Below are positions 17,184 to 25,279 of a stretch of 64,000 nucleotides of DNA, in pieces; position 1 is the stretch's first letter, and every line of letters begins with the position of its first letter. The notes under the pieces are model-generated. The model did no database searches and was not told where the DNA came from. It was given only the letters and a program-made list of their open reading frames with translations. Made by a program: the position numbers and the translations under genes. The stretch is from Thermanaerothrix solaris (lineage in GTDB: Bacteria > Chloroflexota > Anaerolineae > Anaerolineales > Anaerolineaceae): NCBI RefSeq assembly GCF_032334255.1, contig NZ_JAUHMF010000002.1:930001-994000 (forward strand). The letters are read 5' to 3'.

Positions 17184-18208
17184 GTGTAGGTCAGGATGAC
17201 CTGCAACGCCTCTTCGGGATACTCGCTGAGCAACCGGTAGGCTTCGGCTGCGTGCTCAAGGGGAAAACGGTGAGTGATCCAAAACGAGGGGCGCAACCAC
17301 TTGAGAGCTTCGACGGCCATCTCAAGGCGGCGCGCTTTGGTCCAGCGCCCGCTGAGTTCGGGGGCAATTGTGCTCACCTGACTCGAGATGATGTGGATGC
17401 GGTTGCGATGGAAGCGCCCTCCTAGGTCTAGGGCAACCGGTTTACGTCCATACCAAGAACCAACGACAATGCGACCGGTGTAGGCGGTAATCTCAACGGC
17501 TTGGTTGAGGGCACCGGGTGCTCCTGAGATTTCAAATACCAAATCGGCACCCGAGTGATAGCCAAGTGACTCCAAGATGGATCGCAATCCGCGTAGCACG
17601 TCTTCGCTGAGAGGGTCATACGCTGCGGTGATTCCCAGTTCCAGTGCGGCCTTGCGCCGCAGGGGATAACGATCCAGTGCGACAATGCGATGGAGTGGAA
17701 AGCGGGTCAGTAAAGCCGTGGTGAGCAACCCCACCATACCCAGACCAAAGACAACGACTTGCTCTCCCAAGATCGGATGACCATCTTGAATGAGGTTAAT
17801 CGCCGTCTCCGTGTTGGGCAGAAACAAAAGATCCTCCTCGCTCAATCCCTCGGGGAGTGGGATTAGTGAGTCCAATGGCGCAATAAAAGCGCTTTCGTGA
17901 GGATTAAAAGCGAACACCTTGCGCCCAAGCCAGGTTTCTTCCACCCCTGCGCCGATGGCGATGACTTCTCCCACGCAGGCATAACCGTACTTGAAGGGAA
18001 ACGTAAATGCCCCCTTAAGGGTAGGAAGGGTTTCATCCAGGCTCATCCAACTGGGAATTTGCCCGGTATAGGCCAATACTTCCGTACCAGCGCTGATCGC
18101 ACTGGCGATCGTTCTCACCAACACCTCACCATTTTGAGGATCGGGGCAATCCTCCTCTCGAATTTCTACCGCAAGCGGTGCTTTGAAGATGAGCGACTGG
18201 CGTTTCAT
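17180..18208 (-). CDS. Zinc-less medium-chain dehydrogenase, BchC-like
   Basis: 342-aa MDR-superfamily oxidoreductase. The GroES-like half has SAISAGTEVLAYTG where zinc alcohol dehydrogenases have the catalytic Cys, and the structural four-Cys lobe is absent. The NAD(P) fold is seen as VVVFGLGMVGLL with acidic end ALDRYPLR (near 205). The ISAGTE form is shared with chlorophyllide dehydrogenase BchC and related sugar/polyol-oxidising enzymes. It should oxidise or reduce a hydroxyl of a small molecule. ATG overlaps the stop of the RibD-like reductase gene (4 nt), so it is tightly coupled to RibA and RibD-C; a side-chain redox step on the GTP-derived product is a fair inference. Confidence 0.85.
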   Translation of the reverse strand: MKRQSLIFKAPLAVEIREEDCPDPQNGEVLVRTIASAISAGTEVLAYTGQIPSWMSLDETLPTLKGAFTFPFKYGYACVGEVIAIGAGVEETWLGRKVFAFNPHESAFIAPLDSLIPLPEGLSEEDLLFLPNTETAINLIQDGHPILGEQVVVFGLGMVGLLTTALLTRFPLHRIVALDRYPLRRKAALELGITAAYDPLSEDVLRGLRSILESLGYHSGADLVFEISGAPGALNQAVEITAYTGRIVVGSWYGRKPVALDLGGRFHRNRIHIISSQVSTIAPELSGRWTKARRLEMAVEALKWLRPSFWITHRFPLEHAAEAYRLLSEYPEEALQVILTYT

Positions 18209-18951
18209 ATGTGATACGTTTTAGGCCTCCCCCATAGAATAAGGTCTCGATCCCACATTTCCCATTGCCAGAGTGTCACGCCGGGAGCCTCGCGTTCAGG
18301 GCTGACCAGCAACTTGTTTATATAATGATAACCGCCGATCCAGATTGGGGCAAGGGTAATGATAACGGCATCGAGCAATCGGGCTTCTAAAAACGCCGTG
18401 AGGACTCTGGCGCCTCCTTCGACCATCACTGAACGGATTCCATGCTCCCATAGGTAACTCAGCATGAGGTGGAGAGGGATGGGGTCGCCTGGTTCGTTCA
18501 CCAAAGGTACAATGCGCGCCCCCAAGGCTTCCAGTGCACTTCGACGATCAGCGGGGGCTTTGGCTGCGGTGAAAATCCATGGGGGTTGAGTGGGATGGTG
18601 TAATATGTGACTTTCGAGCGGGGTGCGCAGGTGAGTATCCAGAACCAGTGGTTGAGGATGCTGCCCTGGAACAAGACGCACGGTCAGGCGGGGATTGTCG
18701 GCCAGTACCGTGCCCACACCCACCAAGATGGCCTGATGTTCGGCCCGTAGGGCATGGGTCAGCTGAAGAGCGGCTTCACCACTGAGAGCACTAGGATGTC
18801 CTTGGGCAAATGTCAAGCACCCATCCAGGCTTTGGGCAAAGGCCAAAGTCACCCAGGGATGCTGTTTCGTTTCACAACGTTGGGCGCCTTCGGCCTGCCA
18901 CTCACGGATGCGGCTTCTGGCCATTTCCACCAGGTTGCTCCAGGCCGACAT
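18205..18951 (-). CDS. Stand-alone RibD C-terminal domain reductase
   Basis: 248 aa from the ATG at 18951, which has GGGAG 9 nt upstream; a TTG start 7 codons earlier has no site. It covers only the dihydrofolate-reductase-like half of RibD: VTLAFAQSLDGCLTF, GEAALQLTHALRAEHQAILVGVGTVLADNPRLTVR, and VMVEGGARVLTAFLEARLLDAV. This fold uses NADPH to reduce the ribosyl side chain of the GTP cyclohydrolase II product. The N-terminal zinc deaminase half is absent, so it is not a complete RibD. Its start lies about 50 nt inside the ribA gene and its end overlaps the dehydrogenase start, giving a coupled RibA-RibD-C-MDR unit. Confidence 0.88.
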   Translation of the reverse strand: MSAWSNLVEMARSRIREWQAEGAQRCETKQHPWVTLAFAQSLDGCLTFAQGHPSALSGEAALQLTHALRAEHQAILVGVGTVLADNPRLTVRLVPGQHPQPLVLDTHLRTPLESHILHHPTQPPWIFTAAKAPADRRSALEALGARIVPLVNEPGDPIPLHLMLSYLWEHGIRSVMVEGGARVLTAFLEARLLDAVIITLAPIWIGGYHYINKLLVSPEREAPGVTLWQWEMWDRDLILWGRPKTYHI

Positions 18952-19561
18952 GGGGTAGATCTCCCAAATCAAGCCAATGGTTTAAGCGTAAGGCTTTGCT
19001 GCTCAAATAGGCTGCATTTTCAGGATACACTGTGGGCAGGAGTGGCACGCGTTCCACCACATGAATGCCCAAAGCTTCCAGATCACGAATTTTTTGGGGG
19101 TTGTTCGTCATAAGACGCACCCGCAATACCCCTAAATCTTTGAGGATAAGGGCGGCAATATCATAACGGCGAGCGTCTGCCGGATGGCCGAGAGCTAGAT
19201 TGGCCTCTACGGTGTCCAGTCCTTGATCCTGCAAGTTGTAAGCGCGTAGTTTTTCGCGCAGGCCAATGCCCCTCCCTTCCTGGCGAAGATAGATCAAGAT
19301 TCCTTGCCCATGAGCAGCAATGTGATCCAGGGCGTGATGCAATTGCTCGCCGCAATCGCAGCGACGCGATCCCAGCACATCCCCGGTAAAACATTCGGAA
19401 TGAACACGGGTGAGAACGGCAGTGAGGGGGTCGAGATGTCCTCGCACCAGCGCCAGGTGTTCGCGGTGCTCTATCGAGTCCGTATAAAGATACAAGCGGA
19501 ATTCACCCCACACAGTGGGGAGCATCGTGCTGACTTCACGTTTTACTTCTAAATTGCGCAT
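18902..19561 (-). CDS. ribA: GTP cyclohydrolase II (stand-alone RibA)
   Basis: Opens GTP to 2,5-diamino-6-ribosylamino-4-pyrimidinone 5'-phosphate plus formate and pyrophosphate. The zinc site SECFTGDVLGSRRCDCGEQL, the RQEGRGIGL catalytic block and TNNPQK are intact. 219 aa from the ATG at 19561 (MRNLEV), chosen because AGGTGAT lies 5 nt upstream. It has no DHBP synthase domain, unlike the bifunctional RibBA usual in riboflavin operons, and no other riboflavin gene is near. First gene of the coupled RibA-RibD-C-MDR unit, pointing to a second use of GTP ring opening. Confidence 0.93.
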   Translation of the reverse strand: MRNLEVKREVSTMLPTVWGEFRLYLYTDSIEHREHLALVRGHLDPLTAVLTRVHSECFTGDVLGSRRCDCGEQLHHALDHIAAHGQGILIYLRQEGRGIGLREKLRAYNLQDQGLDTVEANLALGHPADARRYDIAALILKDLGVLRVRLMTNNPQKIRDLEALGIHVVERVPLLPTVYPENAAYLSSKALRLNHWLDLGDLPHVGLEQPGGNGQKPHP

Positions 19562-19603
19562 TCGATCACCTATCATAACCGTTTTGTATGGGATGGTGTC
19601 AGA

Positions 19604-19945
19604 TTAAGTTCGGTCGGTAACCAATAAACCAACCAAAAGAGCCTCAATAACTTTGGTGAGGTAGCCCAAAGGTGTACGGGCGCCAAACAGCACCCACAGC
19701 AAGATGGTTACCCCGGTGTAAGCAATGAAGCCGTAGCGCACCCAACGAAAGCGTTTGCCGAGGCGTTCCCGGCCAAGTAGATAGGCGCCGAGAAAGGTCA
19801 CATAGCCTATGCCGTTGAGGATGAAGACAAGATCGGGAAAGCGCAGAGAAATGTGGATGACGGCCGTGGCCAGGGGCAATAAGATGAGGGCAAAAGTTCG
19901 CAACGGTTGAGTAGATTTTTGGTTCACATGTGACTCCGGTTGCAA
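19604..19945 (-). CDS. Small hypothetical membrane protein
   Basis: 113 aa, not recognised. Four hydrophobic segments (about residues 17-34, 40-58, 70-88 and 93-110) separated by basic loops (RERLGKRFRWVR). Such small four-helix proteins are common in Anaerolineae-type genomes. It reads leftward into ribA with a 42-nt gap, so may be co-transcribed, but nothing connects it to the pathway. No clear ribosome site ahead of the chosen ATG. Confidence 0.6.
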   Translation of the reverse strand: MQPESHVNQKSTQPLRTFALILLPLATAVIHISLRFPDLVFILNGIGYVTFLGAYLLGRERLGKRFRWVRYGFIAYTGVTILLWVLFGARTPLGYLTKVIEALLVGLLVTDRT

Positions 19946-20079
19946 AGGCCGCCGTGTTCTTGGAGATGACGAGGGTCATTCAATTTGACCTGGGACGTGC
20001 ATCCACTAGAGTTTTGGGATGCAAAATCTAATAATTTATATGTATTTTATCAACAATTGGAAGGGTTGTGGGGCGATGT

Positions 20080-20116
20080 AAAAACTCGGGCGAGCCTAAA
20101 GCCCGCCCGAGTTTCT
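20080..20116 (-). terminator. Rho-independent terminator of ileS
   Basis: Read leftward: a GC-rich stem CTCGGGCG...CGCCCGAG with inner GC pairs, followed by TTTTTA, starting 21 nt after the ileS stop. On the other strand the hairpin also ends in a short T run, so it may work both ways. Confidence 0.8.
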
Positions 20117-20136
20117 GCGACCAGAAATGGCAAACG

Positions 20137-23100
20137 TTACCGGCTGATCCGTTCCAGGGCGATTTGCAGCCTCTCGCCGTCGAACGTATCTTCGGCGGCG
20201 GGAAGGTTAGGCGGTAGTGGCTGGTTGAGCATCTCAACAGTCAAGGTTTCGCCCATGATGTACTCCCTGAAAGTGGCAACGGCGGCTTCCAAACCGGGTG
20301 TGGCCTGGTAATAGAGGCGGATACGGTCGGCGATATCGAGGTCGGCTTGTTTACGCAGTTCCTGTACCCGCCGTACAAACTCGCGGGCCAATCCCTCCTG
20401 GATCAATTCGGGGGTTAAATCAGTGACCAAGGCAGCCAGATAAGGTCCTTCGGAAGCCACAGCAAAACCTTCGCGCGCCTGGACACGCACTTCAACTTCT
20501 TCGGGCAGGATGGTGAATGTCTCACCATTCACATTAACCTCAATCGGTTGATTGTTGAGCAAACGTTTGGCCGCCGGTTCAGGATCCAAATCGAGAATGG
20601 CCTTGCGGATAGCCGGGAAGCGGCTGGCATACTTTTGCCCCAATTGCTTGGGCAGTGGGTTGAGGCTGTAGGCCACGGCTTCGCTGGTAGCATCCAGGAC
20701 TCGTACCCGCTTGACGTTTAACTCATCGGCCAGGAGGTCAGCATAGGCTTGCACCACTGGAATTTCCTCAGCATTGCCCACGGCAAAGGCAACTTCGGCC
20801 AGGGGTTGGCGTACCTTGCGATTGGCTTTGTTGCGCGCGGCGTGTCCGAGGGATGCCAGGCGCATGACCAGCGCCATTTCACGGTTGAGCCGTTCGTCAA
20901 TGACCTGCTCATCATACGCCGGCCACTCGGCTAAATGCACCGAGAGGGGCGCCTCTTGATCTACCGAGCGCACCAGGTTTTGGTAAAGCGCCTCGGCCAG
21001 GAAGGGCATGGTGGGTGCCAGCAATTTGCTCAGCGTGACCAGTGCCTCGTAGAGAGTGGCGTAGGCGGCGCGTTTGTCGGCATCCGATTCGCTCTTCCAG
21101 AAGCGCCGCCGTGAACGACGCAGATACCAATTGGAAAGTTGATCCACAAAGGTCTCAATGGGGCGGGTTGCGTCTAACACATCGTAATGTTCTAACGCGT
21201 CGGTGACATCTCGTACCAGCGCATGCAATGATGAGCGTAGCCAGCGATCCAAGGGGGTATATTCAGGTTCCTCATCTGAGGGTTGCCACTTATCCAGATT
21301 GGCGTATGTCACGAAGAAGGCATAGGTGTTCCACAAGGTGAGCACAAAATTGCGCAGCACCTCGGCCACCAAATCACTTGAGAAACGACGTTCCTGGCCG
21401 GGCGGGCTGGCGGTGTAGAGGTACCAACGCATGGCATCAGCACCGGTGCGATTGATCACGTCCCAGGGGTCTACTACGTTTCCGCGTGACTTGGACATCT
21501 TTTGCCCTTGAGCGTCCAAGATCAACCCGAGGCAGATCACATTCTTGTAAGCAACTTCATTGAATAGCAGCGTGCTGATGGCGTGGAGGGAGTAGAACCA
21601 ACCGCGCGTTTGGTCAACAGCCTCGCAGATGTAGTCCGCCGGGAATTGGCGTTTGAACATCTCTTGGTTCTCAAAGGGATAATGCCATTGGGCAACCGGC
21701 ATCGCTCCCGAATCAAACCAGACATCAATCAACTCCGGGACGCGGGTCATGGTGCCACCGCAATCCGGGCATTTCCAGCGGATTTCATCCACATGAGGGC
21801 GGTGCAGGTCGAGCCCTGAGAGGTCTCGCCCGGCTTTTTGCGAGAGTTCGGCGACTGATCCGATGCACTCCTGATGGTGACACTGCTGGCATTCCCAGAT
21901 GGGCAGAGGCGTGCCCCAATAGCGCTCGCGCCCTAAAGCCCAATCAATGTTATTAGCCAGCCAATTGCCAAAACGCCCATATTTAATGTGTTCAGGATAC
22001 CAGTTAATTTTCTCGTTCAGAGCAACCATTTGCTCTTTGAACTGGCTGGTGCGGATGTACCAGGTGGGGCGAGCATAATACAGCAAGGGGGTAGAACAAC
22101 GCCAGCAGAAGGGGTAGGTATGCGTGTAGGTTTCGGCGCGTAACAATAGCCCACGGCGGCGTAAGTCCTCGGTAATTTCGGGGTCGGCATCTTTGACGAA
22201 TTTACCGGCCCATGGGCGCACTTCGGGGATGAAAGCACCTTCTTCATTGACGGTCATCAGGATAGGCAAGTCGTATTCCAGCGCTGCGCTCATATCCTCT
22301 GCGCCAAAGGCAGGTGCCATATGCACGAGGCCGGTGCCCTCTTCGGTGGTTACGAAATCACCCAAAACGACGTAATGGGCGGGTTTATCCACCGGCAGGA
22401 AGGTGAACAACGGGTGATAGCGTTTACCCTTCAACTGGCGCCCTTTCATTTTGGCAATCACGGTAATCGGCTCATCTCCGAAGACGCGTGAAACCAGCGG
22501 TTCGGCCAGGATCAGGCGTTCTTTCCCGTTTTCTGGAGTTTTGCGTTCAATGACCACGTAGTCTACGTCCGGGTGAGCGGCTACAGCTACGTTGGCGGGC
22601 AGTGTCCAGGGCGTGGTTGTCCAGATCAACAAGGACGTCCCGGGTTCGTCCACCAGAGGTAAGCGCACATAAACCGAGGGATCGGTGGCTTCATCGTAAC
22701 CGAGAGCAACCTCATGATCCGAAAGCGGCGTGCCACAGCGCGGGCAATAGGGGACAACCTTGAAACCCTGATAGAGTAGATTGCGTTCCCAGAAGTTTTT
22801 CAGAATCCACCACACCGATTCGATGTAATCGTTGGTGTAGGTGATGTATGCAGTGTCCAGGTCAACCCAAAAGGCGATACGTTCGGTGAGTTTCTCCCAC
22901 TCGCGAATGTAGGTGAAGGCTGATTTGCGGCAGAGTTCATTGAAGCGGGCAATCCCATAGGCTTCAATTTCCCGCTTGGTGTTAAACCCCAGTTGTTTTT
23001 CCACTTCAATCTCGACCGGGAGCCCATGAGTGTCCCATCCTCCGCGGCGAATGACGTGAAAGCCGCGCATGGTTTTATAGCGGGGAAAGACATCCTTGAA

Positions 23101-23289
23101 CGCGCGTGCCAGGACGTGATGTACGCCAGGCTTGCCATTGGCAGTGGGGGGTCCTTCGTAGAAAACATATTCCGGCTGGCCTTCTCGTTGGCGCAGGGTT
23201 TCGTGGAAAATATCATGCGTTTTCCAAAAACGTAGGATGGACTCCTCAAGCGCGACGATATCGAGTTTCGGTGAGATGGGTCGGAACAT
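20137..23289 (-). CDS. ileS: Isoleucyl-tRNA synthetase, large (type 2) form
   Basis: Charges tRNA-Ile with isoleucine. 1,050 aa, the length of the eukaryote-like, mupirocin-tolerant type rather than the about 930-aa bacterial type. HIGH-equivalent motif is GVHHVLARAFKD (near residue 50), followed by WDTHGLPVE; the KMSKS loop is GQKMSKSRGN (near 595). The CP1 editing domain (TTTPWTLPANVAVAAHP) is present, as is the DALEHYDVLDATRPI anticodon-binding region and a long C-terminal part. Two Cys-x2-Cys knuckles occur in CP1 and the catalytic region (CPRC, CQQC). It is preceded by a T-box leader and its own promoter. Confidence 0.96.
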   Translation of the reverse strand: MFRPISPKLDIVALEESILRFWKTHDIFHETLRQREGQPEYVFYEGPPTANGKPGVHHVLARAFKDVFPRYKTMRGFHVIRRGGWDTHGLPVEIEVEKQLGFNTKREIEAYGIARFNELCRKSAFTYIREWEKLTERIAFWVDLDTAYITYTNDYIESVWWILKNFWERNLLYQGFKVVPYCPRCGTPLSDHEVALGYDEATDPSVYVRLPLVDEPGTSLLIWTTTPWTLPANVAVAAHPDVDYVVIERKTPENGKERLILAEPLVSRVFGDEPITVIAKMKGRQLKGKRYHPLFTFLPVDKPAHYVVLGDFVTTEEGTGLVHMAPAFGAEDMSAALEYDLPILMTVNEEGAFIPEVRPWAGKFVKDADPEITEDLRRRGLLLRAETYTHTYPFCWRCSTPLLYYARPTWYIRTSQFKEQMVALNEKINWYPEHIKYGRFGNWLANNIDWALGRERYWGTPLPIWECQQCHHQECIGSVAELSQKAGRDLSGLDLHRPHVDEIRWKCPDCGGTMTRVPELIDVWFDSGAMPVAQWHYPFENQEMFKRQFPADYICEAVDQTRGWFYSLHAISTLLFNEVAYKNVICLGLILDAQGQKMSKSRGNVVDPWDVINRTGADAMRWYLYTASPPGQERRFSSDLVAEVLRNFVLTLWNTYAFFVTYANLDKWQPSDEEPEYTPLDRWLRSSLHALVRDVTDALEHYDVLDATRPIETFVDQLSNWYLRRSRRRFWKSESDADKRAAYATLYEALVTLSKLLAPTMPFLAEALYQNLVRSVDQEAPLSVHLAEWPAYDEQVIDERLNREMALVMRLASLGHAARNKANRKVRQPLAEVAFAVGNAEEIPVVQAYADLLADELNVKRVRVLDATSEAVAYSLNPLPKQLGQKYASRFPAIRKAILDLDPEPAAKRLLNNQPIEVNVNGETFTILPEEVEVRVQAREGFAVASEGPYLAALVTDLTPELIQEGLAREFVRRVQELRKQADLDIADRIRLYYQATPGLEAAVATFREYIMGETLTVEMLNQPLPPNLPAAEDTFDGERLQIALERISR

Positions 23290-23350
23290 ACGCTACTCCT
23301 CTAATCACCTTGGGTTTGATCTCTCCGAAAATGAGATGATATCTAAATAA

Positions 23351-23634
23351 AAACCCTCTCTCCACTTCAGGGACGAGAGGGGGTTCTCGCGGTACCACCC
23401 TGATTCCTGCCCACAGGCAGGCACTCTGCCAGGTACGCCCGGTTTACCCGTTGATACCTGCGCCCTGGGTAACGGCTGGCGAGGCCGGCGCCCCTACTGG
23501 CGAACCCTCTGGTCCGCGTTCAGTTTGCAGCTCCGGAAGGATTTTCGGCTCACCGATCTGCCCCGGCTCACACTCTCCCGGGTTCGCTGACAGCCTCGCA
23601 TGAGCCTACTCGTTTCCATCATCGCTTTTCAGAT
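23351..23634 (-). promoter_or_regulatory. T-box riboswitch (transcription-attenuation type) controlling ileS
   Basis: Leader of about 284 nt on the minus strand. It has the 5' hallmark GATGGAAACGAGTAGGC, a long stem I, the universal T-box GGGTGGTACCGCG (23388-23400) that pairs with the uncharged tRNA acceptor end, and a terminator stem CCCTCTC/GAGAGGG (23375-23381 with 23354-23360) followed by TTTTTATTT. AUC triplets, the isoleucine codon, occur in the stem I specifier area (two candidates). High uncharged tRNA-Ile should favour the antiterminator and ileS expression. The leader ends about 60 nt before the ileS ATG. Confidence 0.92.
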
Positions 23635-23640
23635 GCGCCA

Positions 23641-23669
23641 ATTATGCCACGAAGTGGGCAAAAAATCAA
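23641..23669 (-). promoter_or_regulatory. ileS promoter upstream of the T-box
   Basis: TTGATT (23664-23669), 17-nt spacer, CATAAT (23641-23646) on the minus strand, placing the start at about 23634, exactly at the 5' end of the T-box leader. The insertion sequence begins about 15 nt upstream of the -35 box. Confidence 0.65.
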
Positions 23670-23684
23670 CCGCCCGCGTTCTAT

Positions 23685-23735
23685 CAAATAAAATGTTACC
23701 GAGATATGATCGTTCACTCAAAAGAAAATGTTACC
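23685..23735 (+). repeat. Left-end transposase binding repeats of the IS (two copies)
   Basis: CAAATAAAATGTTACC at 23685-23700 and CAAAAGAAAATGTTACC at 23719-23735. They share the core AAAATGTTACC and lie in direct orientation, 34 nt apart. The inner copy lies just ahead of the transposase start. Confidence 0.75.
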
Positions 23736-23747
23736 GGAGTGAACGAG

Positions 23748-24986
23748 ATGGCCGAAACCGATCCAATGACCGTAGATGAGCGTCGCAAGTACTTACACAA
23801 GATACGGCTGCGGTACTGGCGGGCGGAAGGGCGCAAAGAGCGCAGCCGTCTGCTGGATGAAGCCCAGGCCGTGACCGGGCTGCACCGCAAATCGCTGATC
23901 CGTTTGCTGAATGGGGAGCTAGGACGCAAGCGGCGTAAGCGGGAGCGCGGCAAGAGGTATGGGCCGGAGGTAGATGCGGCGATTGCGGTGATCGCTCGCA
24001 GTCTGGATTATCCCTGTGCCGAACGTCTGCAACCGAACCTGGTCTGGATGGCCAGGCACTTGCAAGCGCACGGTGAATTGCTCCTGAGCGAGACAACGCT
24101 GGAATTGCTGGGAAAGATCAGCATTTCCAGTGTGCGGCGGCGCTTGCCGGCTTCGCAACGGGCTGCCCAGCGCCTGGCGCATCGGGTGGGACGCCCGGCC
24201 CCGACTTCCAGCGTGAGGTCGTTCATCCCGATGCGGCGCATTGCCTGGGAGGAACGTCAGCCCGGGCACCTGGAAGTCGACCTGGTGCACCACTGCGGCT
24301 TAAGCTCCCAGGGACAATACGTCCACACCCTGCAACTGGTGGACGTGGCCAGTGGCTGGAGTGAGTGTGTGGCAGTGCTGGGACGCTCCTGGCTGGTCAT
24401 GCAAGACGGCTTTGAGCGCATTCGCCAGCGTTTACCCTTCGCAATCCGCGAATTGCACCCGGATAACGGCAGCGAGTTCCTGAACGCCCATCTCCTGCGT
24501 TACTGGAAGGACAAAGTGAAAGCAGACGTTTCGCGCAGCCGTCCCTTTCACAAGAACGACAATCGCTTTGTGGAAGAAAACAACTTCTCGCTGGTGCGCG
24601 CCTATGTCGGCTATGGTCGGCTGGACACGGTGGAACAGACCCATTTGCTCAACCAACTCTATGACAAACTCTGGCTATACCATAACTTCTTCCAGCCCGT
24701 CCTGCGCCTGCAAGAAAAACGTATCCGCTCCGAACAGACGCCTGCCAAAGTCAAACGCATGTACGCCCCTGCCATCCCGCCTCTCGAACGGCTCATCCAG
24801 GCCGGTGCACTCTCCCCGGAGAAACAGGCGGCCTGCCTGGCCCTGCGTGAGCAAACCAATCCCATGCGCTTGCGTGAAGAGATCCAGGCGCTGGTTGACC
24901 GCCTCGCCCACCTGCCCTGTGCTCCAGAGGGTCAGGTGGAGGATGTCCGCCTGACCTTACAACAGCCAGAGCATTCACATGTCTGA
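23748..24986 (+). CDS. Integrase-core (rve) DDE transposase
   Basis: 412 aa from the ATG at 23748, chosen because GGAG lies 8 nt upstream and the longer reading would run through the left-end repeat. N-terminal helices (about 1-60) form a helix-turn-helix with a basic patch (GRKRRKRERGKR). The catalytic core has Asp178 (HLEVDLVHH), Asp239 (HPDNGSEF) and a Glu pair at 276-277 (RFVEENNF), close to the D-35-E spacing, with SRPFHKNDN between. Catalyses cut-and-paste or copy-out transposition. Reading frame is complete with no stop, so probably active. Family unassigned. Confidence 0.88.
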   Translation: MAETDPMTVDERRKYLHKIRLRYWRAEGRKERSRLLDEAQAVTGLHRKSLIRLLNGELGRKRRKRERGKRYGPEVDAAIAVIARSLDYPCAERLQPNLVWMARHLQAHGELLLSETTLELLGKISISSVRRRLPASQRAAQRLAHRVGRPAPTSSVRSFIPMRRIAWEERQPGHLEVDLVHHCGLSSQGQYVHTLQLVDVASGWSECVAVLGRSWLVMQDGFERIRQRLPFAIRELHPDNGSEFLNAHLLRYWKDKVKADVSRSRPFHKNDNRFVEENNFSLVRAYVGYGRLDTVEQTHLLNQLYDKLWLYHNFFQPVLRLQEKRIRSEQTPAKVKRMYAPAIPPLERLIQAGALSPEKQAACLALREQTNPMRLREEIQALVDRLAHLPCAPEGQVEDVRLTLQQPEHSHV

Positions 24987-25101
24987 TCGGCTGGTCGTTG
25001 GCTATCAGCGCTTGTGTGGCACCCCCGAAGGCCAACTGGCCAGATTGTTCTTTGACATTCAGCTTTTCCATCCCACCTTCCCTGAAAGGAGTGGCCGCTT
25101 G

Positions 25102-25155
25102 GGTAACATTATCTTTTGGCAGAACAATAGCCGTTCGGTAACATTATCTTTTGGC
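25102..25155 (-). repeat. Right-end transposase binding repeats of the IS (two copies)
   Basis: GGTAACATTATCTTTTGGC at 25102-25120 and again, identical, at 25137-25155, 35 nt apart. They are the reverse complement of the left-end motif. Confidence 0.78.
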
Positions 25156-25279
25156 TTGACACGCCGCCGACAGGGTTTCGGGGTGAGGGGATCAAAGTAT
25201 AATCAAAAAGAACCATGCTCCACATCCCTTTTATTTTTCGTATAGATATAAGTTTCTATGAGGAAGTGAGGCTGATCTC

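Larger units (their letters stand above)
23683..25157. mobile_element. Insertion sequence with DDE (rve) transposase and doubled terminal repeats
   Basis: About 1.47 kb. One transposase gene is flanked at each end by two copies of a 16-19-nt motif (CAAAAGATAATGTTACC or close), in inverted orientation between ends. Copies start at 23685 and 23719 on the left and at 25102 and 25137 on the right, so the spacing is 34-35 nt at both ends. Boundaries are approximate; I could not find a convincing target duplication. The transposase type resembles ISNCY/IS481-like rve elements; the exact IS family is not assigned. The element looks intact. Confidence 0.8.

Noticed and set aside
18902..19561. Simple riboflavin operon reading of RibA and RibD-C
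   Set aside because: There is no deaminase, DHBP synthase, RibE or RibH, and the partners are a BchC-like MDR, a PTPS, a GT4 and a methyltransferase. A dual role cannot be ruled out.
23671..25170. Target-site duplication around the IS
   Set aside because: No exact direct repeat is visible next to the ends; the ends themselves are uncertain by a few nt.
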